From the NCBI GenBank assembly GCA_014305025.1, contig JACRTY010000009.1, forward strand, positions 32,382-96,381: a stretch of 64,000 bases of DNA, read 5' to 3'. A program made the position numbers and the translations under genes. Under the pieces are notes generated by a model. The model saw only the letters and a program-made list of their open reading frames with translations. It did not search any database and had not been told where the DNA came from. Position 1 is the first letter of the stretch. Every line of letters starts with the position of its first letter. This DNA comes from Candidatus Nyctobacter psychrophilus (GTDB lineage Bacteria; Vulcanimicrobiota; Vulcanimicrobiia; Vulcanimicrobiales; Vulcanimicrobiaceae). This document shows positions 10,470 to 18,023 of the stretch, one piece after another.

Positions 10470-10844
10470 TTACCGAGCGGTGCCTTCTTCGTAAAGACGG
10501 CGGAATTCCGCAACCCCGTCGGGCCCGGAGACGATGGGCTCATTGTTCTCCGGTGAGATCCGTCCCGCGGCCAGTGCCGCGAGAGCCTCGTCATCCGCTC
10601 GATCGATCGCCTCGTTGATCGCGGCTTGCAGGGCTTCGAATTTTCCGGCGATGCGGGCGTACTCCGCTTCTATCTCGAGCGCCGTGGGGATGTCGACGAA
10701 GATTCCGATGGGCTCGTTGCGCAGGTTCACGCGTAGCCGATGGCGCTCACTGAGGCGGCTTCGGATGAAGTCGACATTGCGAAAGTCGCTGAACGAAACG
10801 TCCAGGTCGCCGGCGATATCGAGGTCGAGTAGACGACGAGGCAT
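10470..10844 (-). CDS. Phd/YefM-like antitoxin candidate
   Basis: About 124 residues. Positions 20-60 resemble the Phd/YefM DNA-binding half (FIRSRLSERHRLRVNLRNEP followed by IGIFVDIPTALEIEAEY), as in antitoxins where helix-strand-strand precedes LVSxxxYExLE. The rest is an acidic helix and a tail. The start used here is the second ATG, because a consensus promoter (TTGACA, 17 bp, TATGAT at 10880-10852) would place +1 at about 10845, making the mRNA leaderless. An ATG at 10856 overlaps the -10 box. The family assignment is tentative. Confidence 0.5.
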   Translation of the reverse strand: MPRRLLDLDIAGDLDVSFSDFRNVDFIRSRLSERHRLRVNLRNEPIGIFVDIPTALEIEAEYARIAGKFEALQAAINEAIDRADDEALAALAAGRISPENNEPIVSGPDGVAEFRRLYEEGTAR

Positions 10845-10851
10845 AAGCCGA

Positions 10852-10880
10852 ATCATAGACCTCCGGCGTTATTTTGTCAA
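10852..10880 (-). promoter_or_regulatory. Sigma-70 consensus promoter of the antitoxin-like gene
   Basis: On the minus strand TTGACA (10880-10875) is followed by a 17-base spacer and TATGAT (10857-10852). This is one of the two best -35/-10 matches in the window. Predicted +1 falls at about 10845, one base before the ATG at 10844. Confidence 0.6.
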
Positions 10881-10956
10881 ATGAATGGCGTCTGTGAATG
10901 CAGTGGACAGTCACTTTAACGGCCACGTAGCGGATTACCAACTGCTGAGGCCGGTC

Positions 10957-11112
10957 TCAGTCAGAGCGCCCGTCTCGGGACGCCGTGGCCCACATGCTAG
11001 CTGGCGGACCTGGTGCCGCAATAAACGGACGGAAAGGCACGGTCCTACGGCGTGCACCAGCATACTCGTACGGCGAATTCAAAATGGGGTTACTGAAAAA
11101 CCGTTCGTCCAT
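10957..11112 (-). pseudogene. N-terminal remnant of a type III restriction-like endonuclease (BPTD_3080-type)
   Basis: A 51-codon ORF on the minus strand starting ATG at 11112 with MDERFFSNPILNSPYEYAGA. The NPILNSPYEYP block is the N-terminal signature of a large DEAD/DEAH-helicase restriction endonuclease family; intact members are around 900 residues or more. After residue 18 the similarity stops and the frame closes at 10957. No helicase motifs follow. It is a truncated 5' end left from a lost restriction system. Confidence 0.45.
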
Positions 11113-11237
11113 CTACTGCCGAGCAGCAGCATGTTGCGCGCAACCCTATCCCCGCTCCGTTCATGCTGTTCTCTCTCCATACGCCCTTCATGCGATGCGT
11201 GAGGACGGTTGTTGTGCGCGCTCGCAGCATCACAGTG

Positions 11238-11738
11238 CTACTGCGGCTCTCCATCAAGCAAGCCTTCGGGCAATGTCGTCACGATGAAACCGTGCGCGAC
11301 GTCGATGCTTTTGATGAAAGCCTTTACCAGCGGAACGAGCGCACGGCCGGGCTCAACGATCAAACAGTCTTGGGCTGGATAGTGTTCGATGCCGGCCACG
11401 CGGCCAAGTTCCGCTCCCTGCCCGTCGCTGAGCCGCAGGCCGATCAGCTCAGCGTCGAGGTATTCCTGGGGGCCCAGTGCGACATCGTCGCGCTCCGCAC
11501 AGAGGTCGCAACCGACGAGTAAACGCGCCGCCTCAGGCGTGTCGATGCCGTCGAAACGGAGCAGCAGGCGCCCGTGCCCCGTGCGACTGCCGATGCAGCG
11601 TTCGGTTCGTTCGATGCCGTTGCCGATGAGGACGAAGGCGTTGCCTGCGGCGGGCATCTGCGCGTCGAGCGCGCGGCACTTCAGCTCGCCGTGGATACCG
11701 AAGACGCCCGTCAGCCGGCCAACCGTGACGCGGCTCAT
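11238..11738 (-). CDS. rimM: Ribosome maturation factor RimM
   Basis: 166 residues, the usual RimM length. The N-terminal barrel begins VTVGRLTGVFGIHGELKCRA and the PRC-barrel half contains EYLDAELIGLRL; it ends SIDVAHGFIVTTLPEGLLDG. RimM binds ribosomal protein S19 and helps 30S head maturation. It is the last gene of the housekeeping operon, 18 bases after khpA. trmD and rplS, which often follow rimM, are absent; downstream lies the decayed toxin/restriction region. Confidence 0.92.
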   Translation of the reverse strand: MSRVTVGRLTGVFGIHGELKCRALDAQMPAAGNAFVLIGNGIERTERCIGSRTGHGRLLLRFDGIDTPEAARLLVGCDLCAERDDVALGPQEYLDAELIGLRLSDGQGAELGRVAGIEHYPAQDCLIVEPGRALVPLVKAFIKSIDVAHGFIVTTLPEGLLDGEPQ

Positions 11739-11756
11739 CCGCGAGGGCGAAAAATA

Positions 11757-12401
11757 CTACGGTTCCTGATAGTCCGCCGGCTCGGACTCGCTGCGAAGCG
11801 GCCCCTCGAGTCGCACGTCTTCGGCCTCCTCGCCCTCGATGACGGCATCGCCGGGAATCTGATCGCCGGCGTCATCCTCTTCGAATTCATCATCCTCGTC
11901 TTCCTCGGCGTCCACGATGTCGATCGTCACGCGGCCCTCGGCGCCCGCGCGCACGAGCGTGCGCAGCGCTTGCGCGACGCGGCCGCCGCGGCCGATGACC
12001 TTGCCGATGTCTTCGGGATCGACTTCAAGCTCAAGCACGGCGCCGCGCGCGTCGGGATGCAGTTCGACGACGACGGCGTCGGGGTTGCTGACGAGTTTCT
12101 TCGCCAGGAACGTCAGCAGTTCGACGGCGCGCGGATGTCCGATCTCCGGCGGTAACGGATCGCGCTTGGCGAGCGTTCTGCGCCGTGGCCAGCGGCCGCC
12201 GCCCTCGCCTTCATCGGCGGTCCGCTCCGGAAGGCCGGCGCGACCTCGCCGTCGTGCCGGGCGTTCGTCTTCGGGCTCGATCTCGTCGATCACCGTTTCG
12301 CCCGTGGCGATCGTCCGCGCGCCGAGCGTTGAACGCCGCTCGTCCTCTTCGCTCGGCGCTTCTTCGCCGAAGAGCCCGAATTCGTCGTCGAACGCGCTCA
12401 T
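11757..12401 (-). CDS. khpA: KH-domain RNA-binding protein (KhpA-like) with acidic extensions
   Basis: 214 residues from the ATG two bases after the rpsP stop; a TTG at 12524 would run back into rpsP. The KH domain lies at about 90-170, with the GxxG loop in IGKVIGRGGRVAQALRTLV. KhpA proteins are normally near 80 residues. Here an N-terminal segment of about 85 acidic and Arg-rich residues and an Asp/Glu-rich C-terminal tail of about 45 residues are added, and both look disordered. The rpsP-khpA-rimM order is the widespread one. KhpA binds RNA, often with KhpB. Confidence 0.88.
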   Translation of the reverse strand: MSAFDDEFGLFGEEAPSEEDERRSTLGARTIATGETVIDEIEPEDERPARRRGRAGLPERTADEGEGGGRWPRRRTLAKRDPLPPEIGHPRAVELLTFLAKKLVSNPDAVVVELHPDARGAVLELEVDPEDIGKVIGRGGRVAQALRTLVRAGAEGRVTIDIVDAEEDEDDEFEEDDAGDQIPGDAVIEGEEAEDVRLEGPLRSESEPADYQEP

Positions 12402-12403
12402 GG

Positions 12404-12694
12404 CTAGGTTGCGCTCGCCTTGGAGGCTCGCTTGGTTTGCGGAATCGGGCCGCGCTCGACGAGGCCGCGTTCCGCAAGCAACCGCCGCACGGGATCTGAC
12501 GGCTGCGCGCCCTTCGAAAGCCAACTCTTGATCTTGTCCTCCTCGAGAACGACCGTTTTGGGATTGCTGCGCGGGTTGTAGTGCCCGACGATCTCGATGA
12601 AGCGACCATCGCGCGGCGAGCGCGCATCGGTCACGACGAAGCGATACGTCGGTTGTTTTTTAGCGCCCATCCGGCGCAGGCGAATCTTGACCAT
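12404..12694 (-). CDS. rpsP: 30S ribosomal protein S16
   Basis: 96 residues matching bS16 from end to end: [20 protein letters not shown] at the start, [12 protein letters not shown] and [19 protein letters not shown] in the body, then a short basic tail. It lies between ffh and khpA in the housekeeping operon, with AAAAGAG upstream of the ATG as a possible ribosome binding site. Confidence 0.97.
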   Translation of the reverse strand: MVKIRLRRMGAKKQPTYRFVVTDARSPRDGRFIEIVGHYNPRSNPKTVVLEEDKIKSWLSKGAQPSDPVRRLLAERGLVERGPIPQTKRASKASAT

Positions 12695-12762
12695 GGGAAC
12701 GTGCTCTTTTCGTGTTTGCCGAGGTGCACCGTCGCGCGCCTGCGCGGACGGAAATCGTTCGA

Positions 12763-14100
12763 TTAGCGGCGCCGCTTACCGCCGCCGAGTGCGGGCCCGC
12801 GGGAACGTTTCCCGCCGCCGCCGAGCTGTTTCATCATCGTGCGCGACGATTCGAATTGTTTGACCAGGCGATTGATGTCGGCGACGTTGGTTCCGCTTCC
12901 GCGCGCGATGCGCCGCCGCCGCGATGCATTGAGAATCTCGGGCCGGCGGCGCTCTTGCCGGTTCATCGAGCAGATGATCGCCTCGATGCGGTTGACGTCT
13001 TTTTCGTCGACCTCGAAATCCTTGGGCACGAGTTTCGACATGCCGGGGATCATCTTCATGAGGTCGGTCATCGACCCCATCTTGCGCACTTGCCGCAATT
13101 GCCCCAGAAAATCGTCGAGCGTAAACTCGTTTTTGCGGAACTTTTGTTCGAGTTCTTTGGCTTGCTCGAGCGAATAAACGTTCTGGGTCTTTTCGATCAG
13201 GGTCAGCACGTCGCCCATGCCGAGAATCCGCGACGCGAGCCGATCGGGATAGAACGCTTCGAGTGCCGACAACTTTTCGCCGACGCCGACGAACTTGATG
13301 GGCGCGCCGGTCATCCGGTAAATCGACAGCGCCGCACCGCCACGCGCGTCGCCGTCCATCTTCGTGAGAATGATGCCCGTGATGCCCAGACGCTCGTTGA
13401 AGCCTTTGGCAACGTTGGTTGCTTCCTGGCCGGTCATGGCGTCGGCGACGAACAGAATCTCGCTCGGTTGCGTGGCGGCTTTGATCCGCTCGAGTTCGTC
13501 CATCAGCGCGTCGTCGATCTGCAAACGGCCCGCGGTATCCACGATCACCGTCGGTATGCCTAGGCGCTTGGCTTCCTCGACGGCGTGGGTGGCGATCGCG
13601 ACGGGGTCGCGCGAGGTCTCGACGTAGACAGGAAGGTCGATCTGCTTGCCGAGCGTCTGCAGTTGTTCGATGGCAGCCGGGCGATAGACGTCGGCGGCGG
13701 CAAGCAGGCTGCGGCGACCTTGCTCTTTGAACCGCAGCGCAACTTTGCCAGCGTGGGTGGTCTTACCGGAACCTTGCAGGCCGACGAGCAAGATGACCGT
13801 CGGCGGAGCGGGCGCGAACTGCACCCGCGCTTGCGCCCCGCCCATGAGCGTCACCAGCTCGTCGTGAACGATCTTGACGACCGATTGCGCCGGCGTCAGG
13901 GAGGCCAGGACATCGGCCCCGACGGCCTTTTCTTTGACGGCGTTGACGAACTCTTTGGCGACGGAGAGATTGACGTCGGCTTCCAGAAGCGCGACGCGAA
14001 CTTCGCGCGCGACCTCGCTCACGTCCGCTTCCGTCAGCCGCCCGCGATTGCCCAGCCGCTGAAAAATCGCGCCGAGCCGTTCCCCAAGGGCTTCTAACAC
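12763..14100 (-). CDS. ffh: Signal recognition particle protein Ffh (SRP54)
   Basis: 445 residues from GTG at 14100 ([16 protein letters not shown]); a longer frame to 14178 runs through a hairpin and is not family-like. NG domain: P-loop [18 protein letters not shown] near 107 (the usual third Thr is His), [18 protein letters not shown] and [15 protein letters not shown] domain: [14 protein letters not shown] and the RNA-binding [20 protein letters not shown] with a basic, Gly-rich tail. It binds signal sequences and 4.5S RNA and delivers ribosomes to FtsY. A nested inverted repeat sits directly 5' of the start codon. Confidence 0.95.
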   Translation of the reverse strand: MLEALGERLGAIFQRLGNRGRLTEADVSEVAREVRVALLEADVNLSVAKEFVNAVKEKAVGADVLASLTPAQSVVKIVHDELVTLMGGAQARVQFAPAPPTVILLVGLQGSGKTTHAGKVALRFKEQGRRSLLAAADVYRPAAIEQLQTLGKQIDLPVYVETSRDPVAIATHAVEEAKRLGIPTVIVDTAGRLQIDDALMDELERIKAATQPSEILFVADAMTGQEATNVAKGFNERLGITGIILTKMDGDARGGAALSIYRMTGAPIKFVGVGEKLSALEAFYPDRLASRILGMGDVLTLIEKTQNVYSLEQAKELEQKFRKNEFTLDDFLGQLRQVRKMGSMTDLMKMIPGMSKLVPKDFEVDEKDVNRIEAIICSMNRQERRRPEILNASRRRRIARGSGTNVADINRLVKQFESSRTMMKQLGGGGKRSRGPALGGGKRRR

Positions 14101-14158
14101 CGCCTGTTCACCCCACGTTACCTTTGGTAACGCGGGGACCCCATGTGTTGAACAGGCG
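14101..14158 (-). repeat. Nested inverted repeat abutting the ffh start codon
   Basis: Outer arms CGCCTGTTCA (14101-14110) and TGAACAGGCG (14149-14158) are exact inverted repeats. Inside them CCCC-A-CGTTACC, a TTT loop and GGTAACG-C-GGGG (14111-14137) form a second stem with one mismatch. The ffh GTG is the next codon downstream on the minus strand, so any ribosome binding site for ffh lies inside the structure. No T-run follows, which argues against a simple terminator. Confidence 0.7.
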
Positions 14159-14223
14159 CTGCGCCCTTCGGGCACCACGCCCCCCGCACGCGAAGCGCGC
14201 GTGGACCCCCACGCTCACGTTCA

Positions 14224-14475
14224 TCACGCTTTGGGGGCGGTCTCGTCGATCTTTTTGACGGCGTCGCCCACGGTTTTGATCGTCTCGGCCTCTTCGTCGG
14301 GAATGTCGATGTTGAATTCGGTTTCGAAGGCCATCACGAGTTCAACCTGGTCGAGTGAATCGGCGCCGAGGTCGTCGGTGATCGACGCCTCGGGCGTTAC
14401 CTCAGCTTCGTCGACGCCGAGTTGATCGACGATGATTTTCTTGACCTTGTCAAAGGTCGTCCCAGTCGTTTCCAT
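14224..14475 (-). CDS. acpP: Acyl carrier protein
   Basis: 83 residues with the canonical ACP motif [18 protein letters not shown]; Ser40 of DSL is the phosphopantetheine site. It carries growing fatty acyl chains. GGAGAGGC precedes the ATG as a strong ribosome binding site. It lies directly downstream of fabG. fabF, the gene that often follows acpP, is not here; ffh follows instead. Confidence 0.96.
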   Translation of the reverse strand: METTGTTFDKVKKIIVDQLGVDEAEVTPEASITDDLGADSLDQVELVMAFETEFNIDIPDEEAETIKTVGDAVKKIDETAPKA

Positions 14476-14502
14476 GCCTCTCCTACGCGCGCCGGGCGCG
14501 AA

Positions 14503-15255
14503 TCACATCAAAAATCCGCCGTCGACCACGATGGTCTGGCCGGTGACGTATCGGGCGGCATCGGAACACAGGAACGTGACGACTCCGCTTACGTCTTGGG
14601 GGGTCCCCGCACGTCCGAGCGGGATCGTTGCCAGATAATGGGCTCGCGCTTGCTCGGGCATCGATTGCGTCATTGCGGTTTCGATGTAGCCCGGCGCGAC
14701 GGCGTTGACTCTTACGTTCCGCGAGCCCAATTCCTTCGCTACCGACTTTGCCAAACCGAGCAAGCCCGCCTTGGAGGCGGCGTACGCAGCCTGTCCAGCA
14801 TTGCCGGCCAAGCCCACGATGCTCGACAGCAACACGATGGAGCCGCTGCGCTGTTTCATCATCGGCCGTGCCGCGGCCGTCGCCAAGTAAAACGCCGACT
14901 TGAGATTGACGTCGAGCATCCGGTCGAGGTCGGCCGGCTTCGTGCGCAAGAGCAACGCGTCGACGGCTTGGCCGGCATTGGCGATCGCATGGTCGAGGCG
15001 GCCGAATTCACGTAAGACCGACGCGACGGCAGCGTCGATGCCCGCCGCGTCGGCAACGTCGGCGACGAGCGGCAGCGTCCGCGCCGCGGCCCGGGCTGCG
15101 CGCACCGCGTCGCGGGTCTCCGCGAGACTTTCCGTGGTTCGTCCCACCAGCGCAACGTCGGCCCCGTGCCGGGCCAAGTCGACCGCGATGGCGCGGCCGA
15201 TGCCTCGGCTCGCCCCGGTAACCAGCGCCACGCTGCCCGCCAGCGACTCGTTCAC
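14503..15255 (-). CDS. fabG: 3-oxoacyl-[ACP] reductase FabG
   Basis: 250 residues, a full SDR: VALVTGASRGIGRAIAVDLA, the Ser in LLSSIVGLAGN, YAASKAG (YxxxK), VNAVAPGYIETAMTQ and the terminal GQTIVVDGGFLM. It reduces 3-oxoacyl-ACP with NADPH. The start overlaps the fabD stop by four bases (ATGA), and it sits between fabD and acpP, which secures the role against the generic SDR in the anthranilate operon. Confidence 0.93.
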   Translation of the reverse strand: MNESLAGSVALVTGASRGIGRAIAVDLARHGADVALVGRTTESLAETRDAVRAARAAARTLPLVADVADAAGIDAAVASVLREFGRLDHAIANAGQAVDALLLRTKPADLDRMLDVNLKSAFYLATAAARPMMKQRSGSIVLLSSIVGLAGNAGQAAYAASKAGLLGLAKSVAKELGSRNVRVNAVAPGYIETAMTQSMPEQARAHYLATIPLGRAGTPQDVSGVVTFLCSDAARYVTGQTIVVDGGFLM

Positions 15256-16193
15256 GCGGCGCCTTCGGTCAGGCGGTCTGCAAGCGCGACCACGGCCTTA
15301 TCATCGCCGACATGCATGGTGGGTGGTGCGTTCGGGAGGCGCTTCATCAACGGCCCCAGCACCGGCGAACCGCCGAACTCGACGACGAGATCGAGCCGTT
15401 CCCCAAGCAACCGCTCCGAGGCGGCATGCCACAACACTTCTTCGGTGACCGAGCGCACGAGATTGCGGCGAATCGACGCGACGTCGCGATACGGCTGCGC
15501 GTCGACGTTGGAAATGACGGCAAACTTCGGCAGCGCGATCGTGGCGCGCGCGACGAAGGGCGCAAACCGTTCGCGCGCCGGCGCCATCAAAGCGCTGTGC
15601 CACGCGCCGGACACGTTGAGCGGCACGACCCGCTTGGCACCGGCCGTCAGCGCCAGCTCGCCCGCTCGCGCGACGGCATCGCGGTCGCCGCTGATCACGA
15701 TCTGCGCGGGCGCATTGAAGTTCGCGAGCTGCACGCGCCCAGTGTCGCGCGCTTCGGCAACGGCCTCGCGAATGCGCGCGACGTCGAGGCCGAGAATCGC
15801 GGCCATCGCGCCGGGGGCCGTTTCCGCCGCGGCTTGCATCGCCATCGCCCGCTCCTGCACGAGAGCGAGTGCATCCTCGAACGTGAGTGCACTCGCCAGC
15901 GTCAGACTGCAATATTCGCCGAAGGAATGGCCGGCGCTTGCGACCGTCGTGAGTGCATCGCCGGCCGCCGCGGCGAGCGCATAATTGACGACGAAGATCG
16001 CCGGCTGACTGTACCGCGTTTCGCGCAGCGCTTCTTCGGGGCCATTGCGAACGACCGCGCCCAGGTCGTAGCCGAGCACGCGGCGGGCGCGCGCAAAAAG
16101 ATCCGCCACAACGGGAAACCGCTCGGCGAGCGCGCCGCCCATACCGACGCTTTGCGAACCCTGTCCCGGGAAGACGACGCCGACGCGCGTCAC
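15252..16193 (-). CDS. fabD: Malonyl-CoA:ACP transacylase FabD
   Basis: 313 residues from a GTG that overlaps the fabH stop as GTGA (TRVGVVFPGQGSQSVGMG). The nucleophile is Ser90 in AGHSFGEYCSL, and the catalytic His is in SGAWHSALM. It loads malonyl groups onto AcpP. A longer ORF to 16223 would extend ten residues into fabH. It lies within the fabH-fabD-fabG-acpP block. Confidence 0.94.
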   Translation of the reverse strand: MTRVGVVFPGQGSQSVGMGGALAERFPVVADLFARARRVLGYDLGAVVRNGPEEALRETRYSQPAIFVVNYALAAAAGDALTTVASAGHSFGEYCSLTLASALTFEDALALVQERAMAMQAAAETAPGAMAAILGLDVARIREAVAEARDTGRVQLANFNAPAQIVISGDRDAVARAGELALTAGAKRVVPLNVSGAWHSALMAPARERFAPFVARATIALPKFAVISNVDAQPYRDVASIRRNLVRSVTEEVLWHAASERLLGERLDLVVEFGGSPVLGPLMKRLPNAPPTMHVGDDKAVVALADRLTEGAA

Positions 16194-17131
16194 CCTATCC
16201 ACTTCCAGGCGATGGAACCCCACGAGAGTCCGCCGCCGAACCCGGTGAACACGATGAGATCGCCGTCGTGCAAATCACCGCGTTCGATCGTCTCGGAGAG
16301 CGCGATCGGAATCGTTGCCGACGACGTATTCCCGTAGCGCTCGATGTTGACGACGATTTTTTCGCGCGGTACCTCGAGACGTTTGGCGGCCGCTTCGATG
16401 ATGCGCAGATTGGCTTGATGCGGGATGATCCAATCCACGTCGGCGGCGGTGTAGCCGGCGGCCGCGAGGACGTTTTTCGACGTCCCGACCATTTTGTTGA
16501 CGGCGTACTTGTAAATCTCGCGCCCGCTCATCTCGACCTTATCCTTCTTCTGGTCGAGCAGCTCTTGCGTCATAGGGTTGCGCGAACCGCCGGCGTGCAC
16601 GTAGAGCAGCTCGGGCACCCTTCCGTCGGCGCCGAGTTCGCAGCTCAAAAACGAGTCGCGTTCGGCCTGCGTGCGTTCGACGATCGTTGCGCCGGCGCCG
16701 TCGCCGAAAAGAATGCAGGTGCCGCGGTCTTCCATGTTCGTGATGCGCGAGAGCGTTTCAACGCCGATGATCATCACGCGGCGAAAGACGCCGGCCCGCA
16801 CGAAGCTGGCGGCCATCGGCAGCCCATAGATGAAGCCGCTGCAGGCGATCTCGATGTCGAACGCCGCCTTGCCGACGGCGCCCAAGTTCGACGCGACGAT
16901 GCAGGCCGTTGCTGGAAATTGAAAGTCCGGCGTGACCGTGGCGACGACATAGCAATCGATGTCCTCGGGGCGCAGACCGGCGCGGTCGAGGGCGTGCCGA
17001 GCAGCCTCCGTGCTCAGGTCGCTCGACGCCTCGCCCGGTGCGGCATAGCGGCGCTCGCGCATGCCCGTGCGCGTGACGATCCACTCGTCGGAGGTGTCGA
17101 AAATCCGTTCGAGATCGGCGTTGCTCATCAC
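16190..17131 (-). CDS. fabH: 3-oxoacyl-[ACP] synthase III FabH (N-terminus extends upstream of the first canonical start)
   Basis: The catalytic triad is complete: Cys97 in IACSGFIYGL, His238 in IIPHQANLRI and Asn268 in ERYGNTSSATIP. It condenses acetyl- (or branched) CoA with malonyl-ACP. The first canonical start is GTG 17131, giving 313 residues that open MMSNADLERIFDTSDEW. Family members have about 15 residues before this point, and the same frame upstream (17179-17132) does encode GARISGVGHYVPERV. Up to the rpmF stop that extension has no ATG, GTG or TTG; ATC (17164) and ATT (17212, touching the rpmF TAG) are the only near-cognate candidates. plsX, usual between rpmF and fabH, is absent. 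Confidence 0.93.
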   Translation of the reverse strand: MMSNADLERIFDTSDEWIVTRTGMRERRYAAPGEASSDLSTEAARHALDRAGLRPEDIDCYVVATVTPDFQFPATACIVASNLGAVGKAAFDIEIACSGFIYGLPMAASFVRAGVFRRVMIIGVETLSRITNMEDRGTCILFGDGAGATIVERTQAERDSFLSCELGADGRVPELLYVHAGGSRNPMTQELLDQKKDKVEMSGREIYKYAVNKMVGTSKNVLAAAGYTAADVDWIIPHQANLRIIEAAAKRLEVPREKIVVNIERYGNTSSATIPIALSETIERGDLHDGDLIVFTGFGGGLSWGSIAWKWIG

Positions 17132-17207
17132 GCGCTCGGGTACATAATGCCCGACGCCGCTGATCCGCGCGCCGAAAGCGTGACGAACGGGCTGCGGACT
17201 GACCCTG

Positions 17208-17411
17208 CTAATGGGTGTGGCCGGCCGGCTCGTCCTTTGGTTTGGTCACTTGCCGGCCATCGTAGAAGCCGCAATGTCCGCACACGAAATGCGGCCGCTT
17301 CGGCTCATGACATTGCGGGCACGCAACGGCGGTTACCGCACCGAGCTTCCAGTTAGCGGCTCGGCGGCTACGCGTTTTCGAGCGCGGGGTTTTCCATTTG
17401 AGATTTGCCAT
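17208..17411 (-). CDS. rpmF: 50S ribosomal protein L32
   Basis: 67 residues: [20 protein letters not shown] is the usual bL32 start, then CPQC and CGHC form a zinc-binding pair, with a basic/His tail. CGGAG upstream of the ATG is the likely ribosome binding site. It lies six bases after yceD, the near-universal bacterial pairing. Confidence 0.96.
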   Translation of the reverse strand: MANLKWKTPRSKTRSRRAANWKLGAVTAVACPQCHEPKRPHFVCGHCGFYDGRQVTKPKDEPAGHTH

Positions 17412-17417
17412 CGTGTG

Positions 17418-17795
17418 TTACTCCGGATGCGGGCAGCGGCAGGTTCCATCGCGTTTGCGGCCGCACTCCGGGCAGAGGCCCGGGCAGTTTTCACTGCACG
17501 CGAGCGTCAAGGGAAGCGCCGAATCGATCAGTTGCCGGATGAGGTCCGCCACGTCGAGTTCGTCGCCGTGCAGGACGTTGTTTTGGCCGAGCGGGTCGTC
17601 GCGCCCCAGGACCGGATCGAACCGTTCCGCGAGTTCGAGGTGGAGCGGAAGTTCCACGGGTTCGAGACACCGGCCACATTCGCCCGCGGCTCGTCCGTCC
17701 ACCGTTCCCTTCAGTTCCAGACCTCCTCCCATGCGCCGGATCCGCAGAGCGACGTCCACAGGAAGCGGAAAGCGGAAGTCCGCAAAGTCGGGCAC
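17418..17795 (-). CDS. yceD: YceD/DUF177 family protein (23S rRNA accumulation protein)
   Basis: 125 residues from GTG 17795, with GGGAGG about eight bases upstream. Family pattern: GTVDGRAAGECGRCLEPVEL in the centre, and a Cys-rich C-terminus (CSENCPGLCPECGRK, CRCPHPE) that probably binds metal. DUF177 proteins are required for normal 23S rRNA levels in several bacteria and are almost always next to rpmF, as here. It is first in the operon that runs to rimM. Confidence 0.88.
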   Translation of the reverse strand: MPDFADFRFPLPVDVALRIRRMGGGLELKGTVDGRAAGECGRCLEPVELPLHLELAERFDPVLGRDDPLGQNNVLHGDELDVADLIRQLIDSALPLTLACSENCPGLCPECGRKRDGTCRCPHPE

Positions 17796-17917
17796 CGGGA
17801 TCGCCTCCCGAACCTCCAGTTCGCATCCGGTAAGGAGGACGCCGCCGATATCGACGGACGTTCGCGAACGTTTCGTGCGGTGTGCCGTGGTCCGAGTCCC
17901 CCGAGGACAACGTTCCG

Positions 17918-17946
17918 ATGATAGGGTCGTCCCCGCCCCTTGTCAA
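17918..17946 (-). promoter_or_regulatory. Sigma-70 promoter of the yceD-to-rimM operon
   Basis: On the minus strand TTGACA (17946-17941), a 17-base spacer and TATCAT (17923-17918) give a near-consensus promoter. Predicted +1 is about 17911, leaving a leader of about 115 bases before yceD. No terminator-like stem with a T-run is seen between here and rimM. Confidence 0.7.
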
Positions 17947-18023
17947 CGCGCTTCCTCGGCCTAGGCCAGACTTGCGAGCGCGGCCGATCGTCGCGATTGA
18001 GCGGCGTAACGGAGGATCAACAG

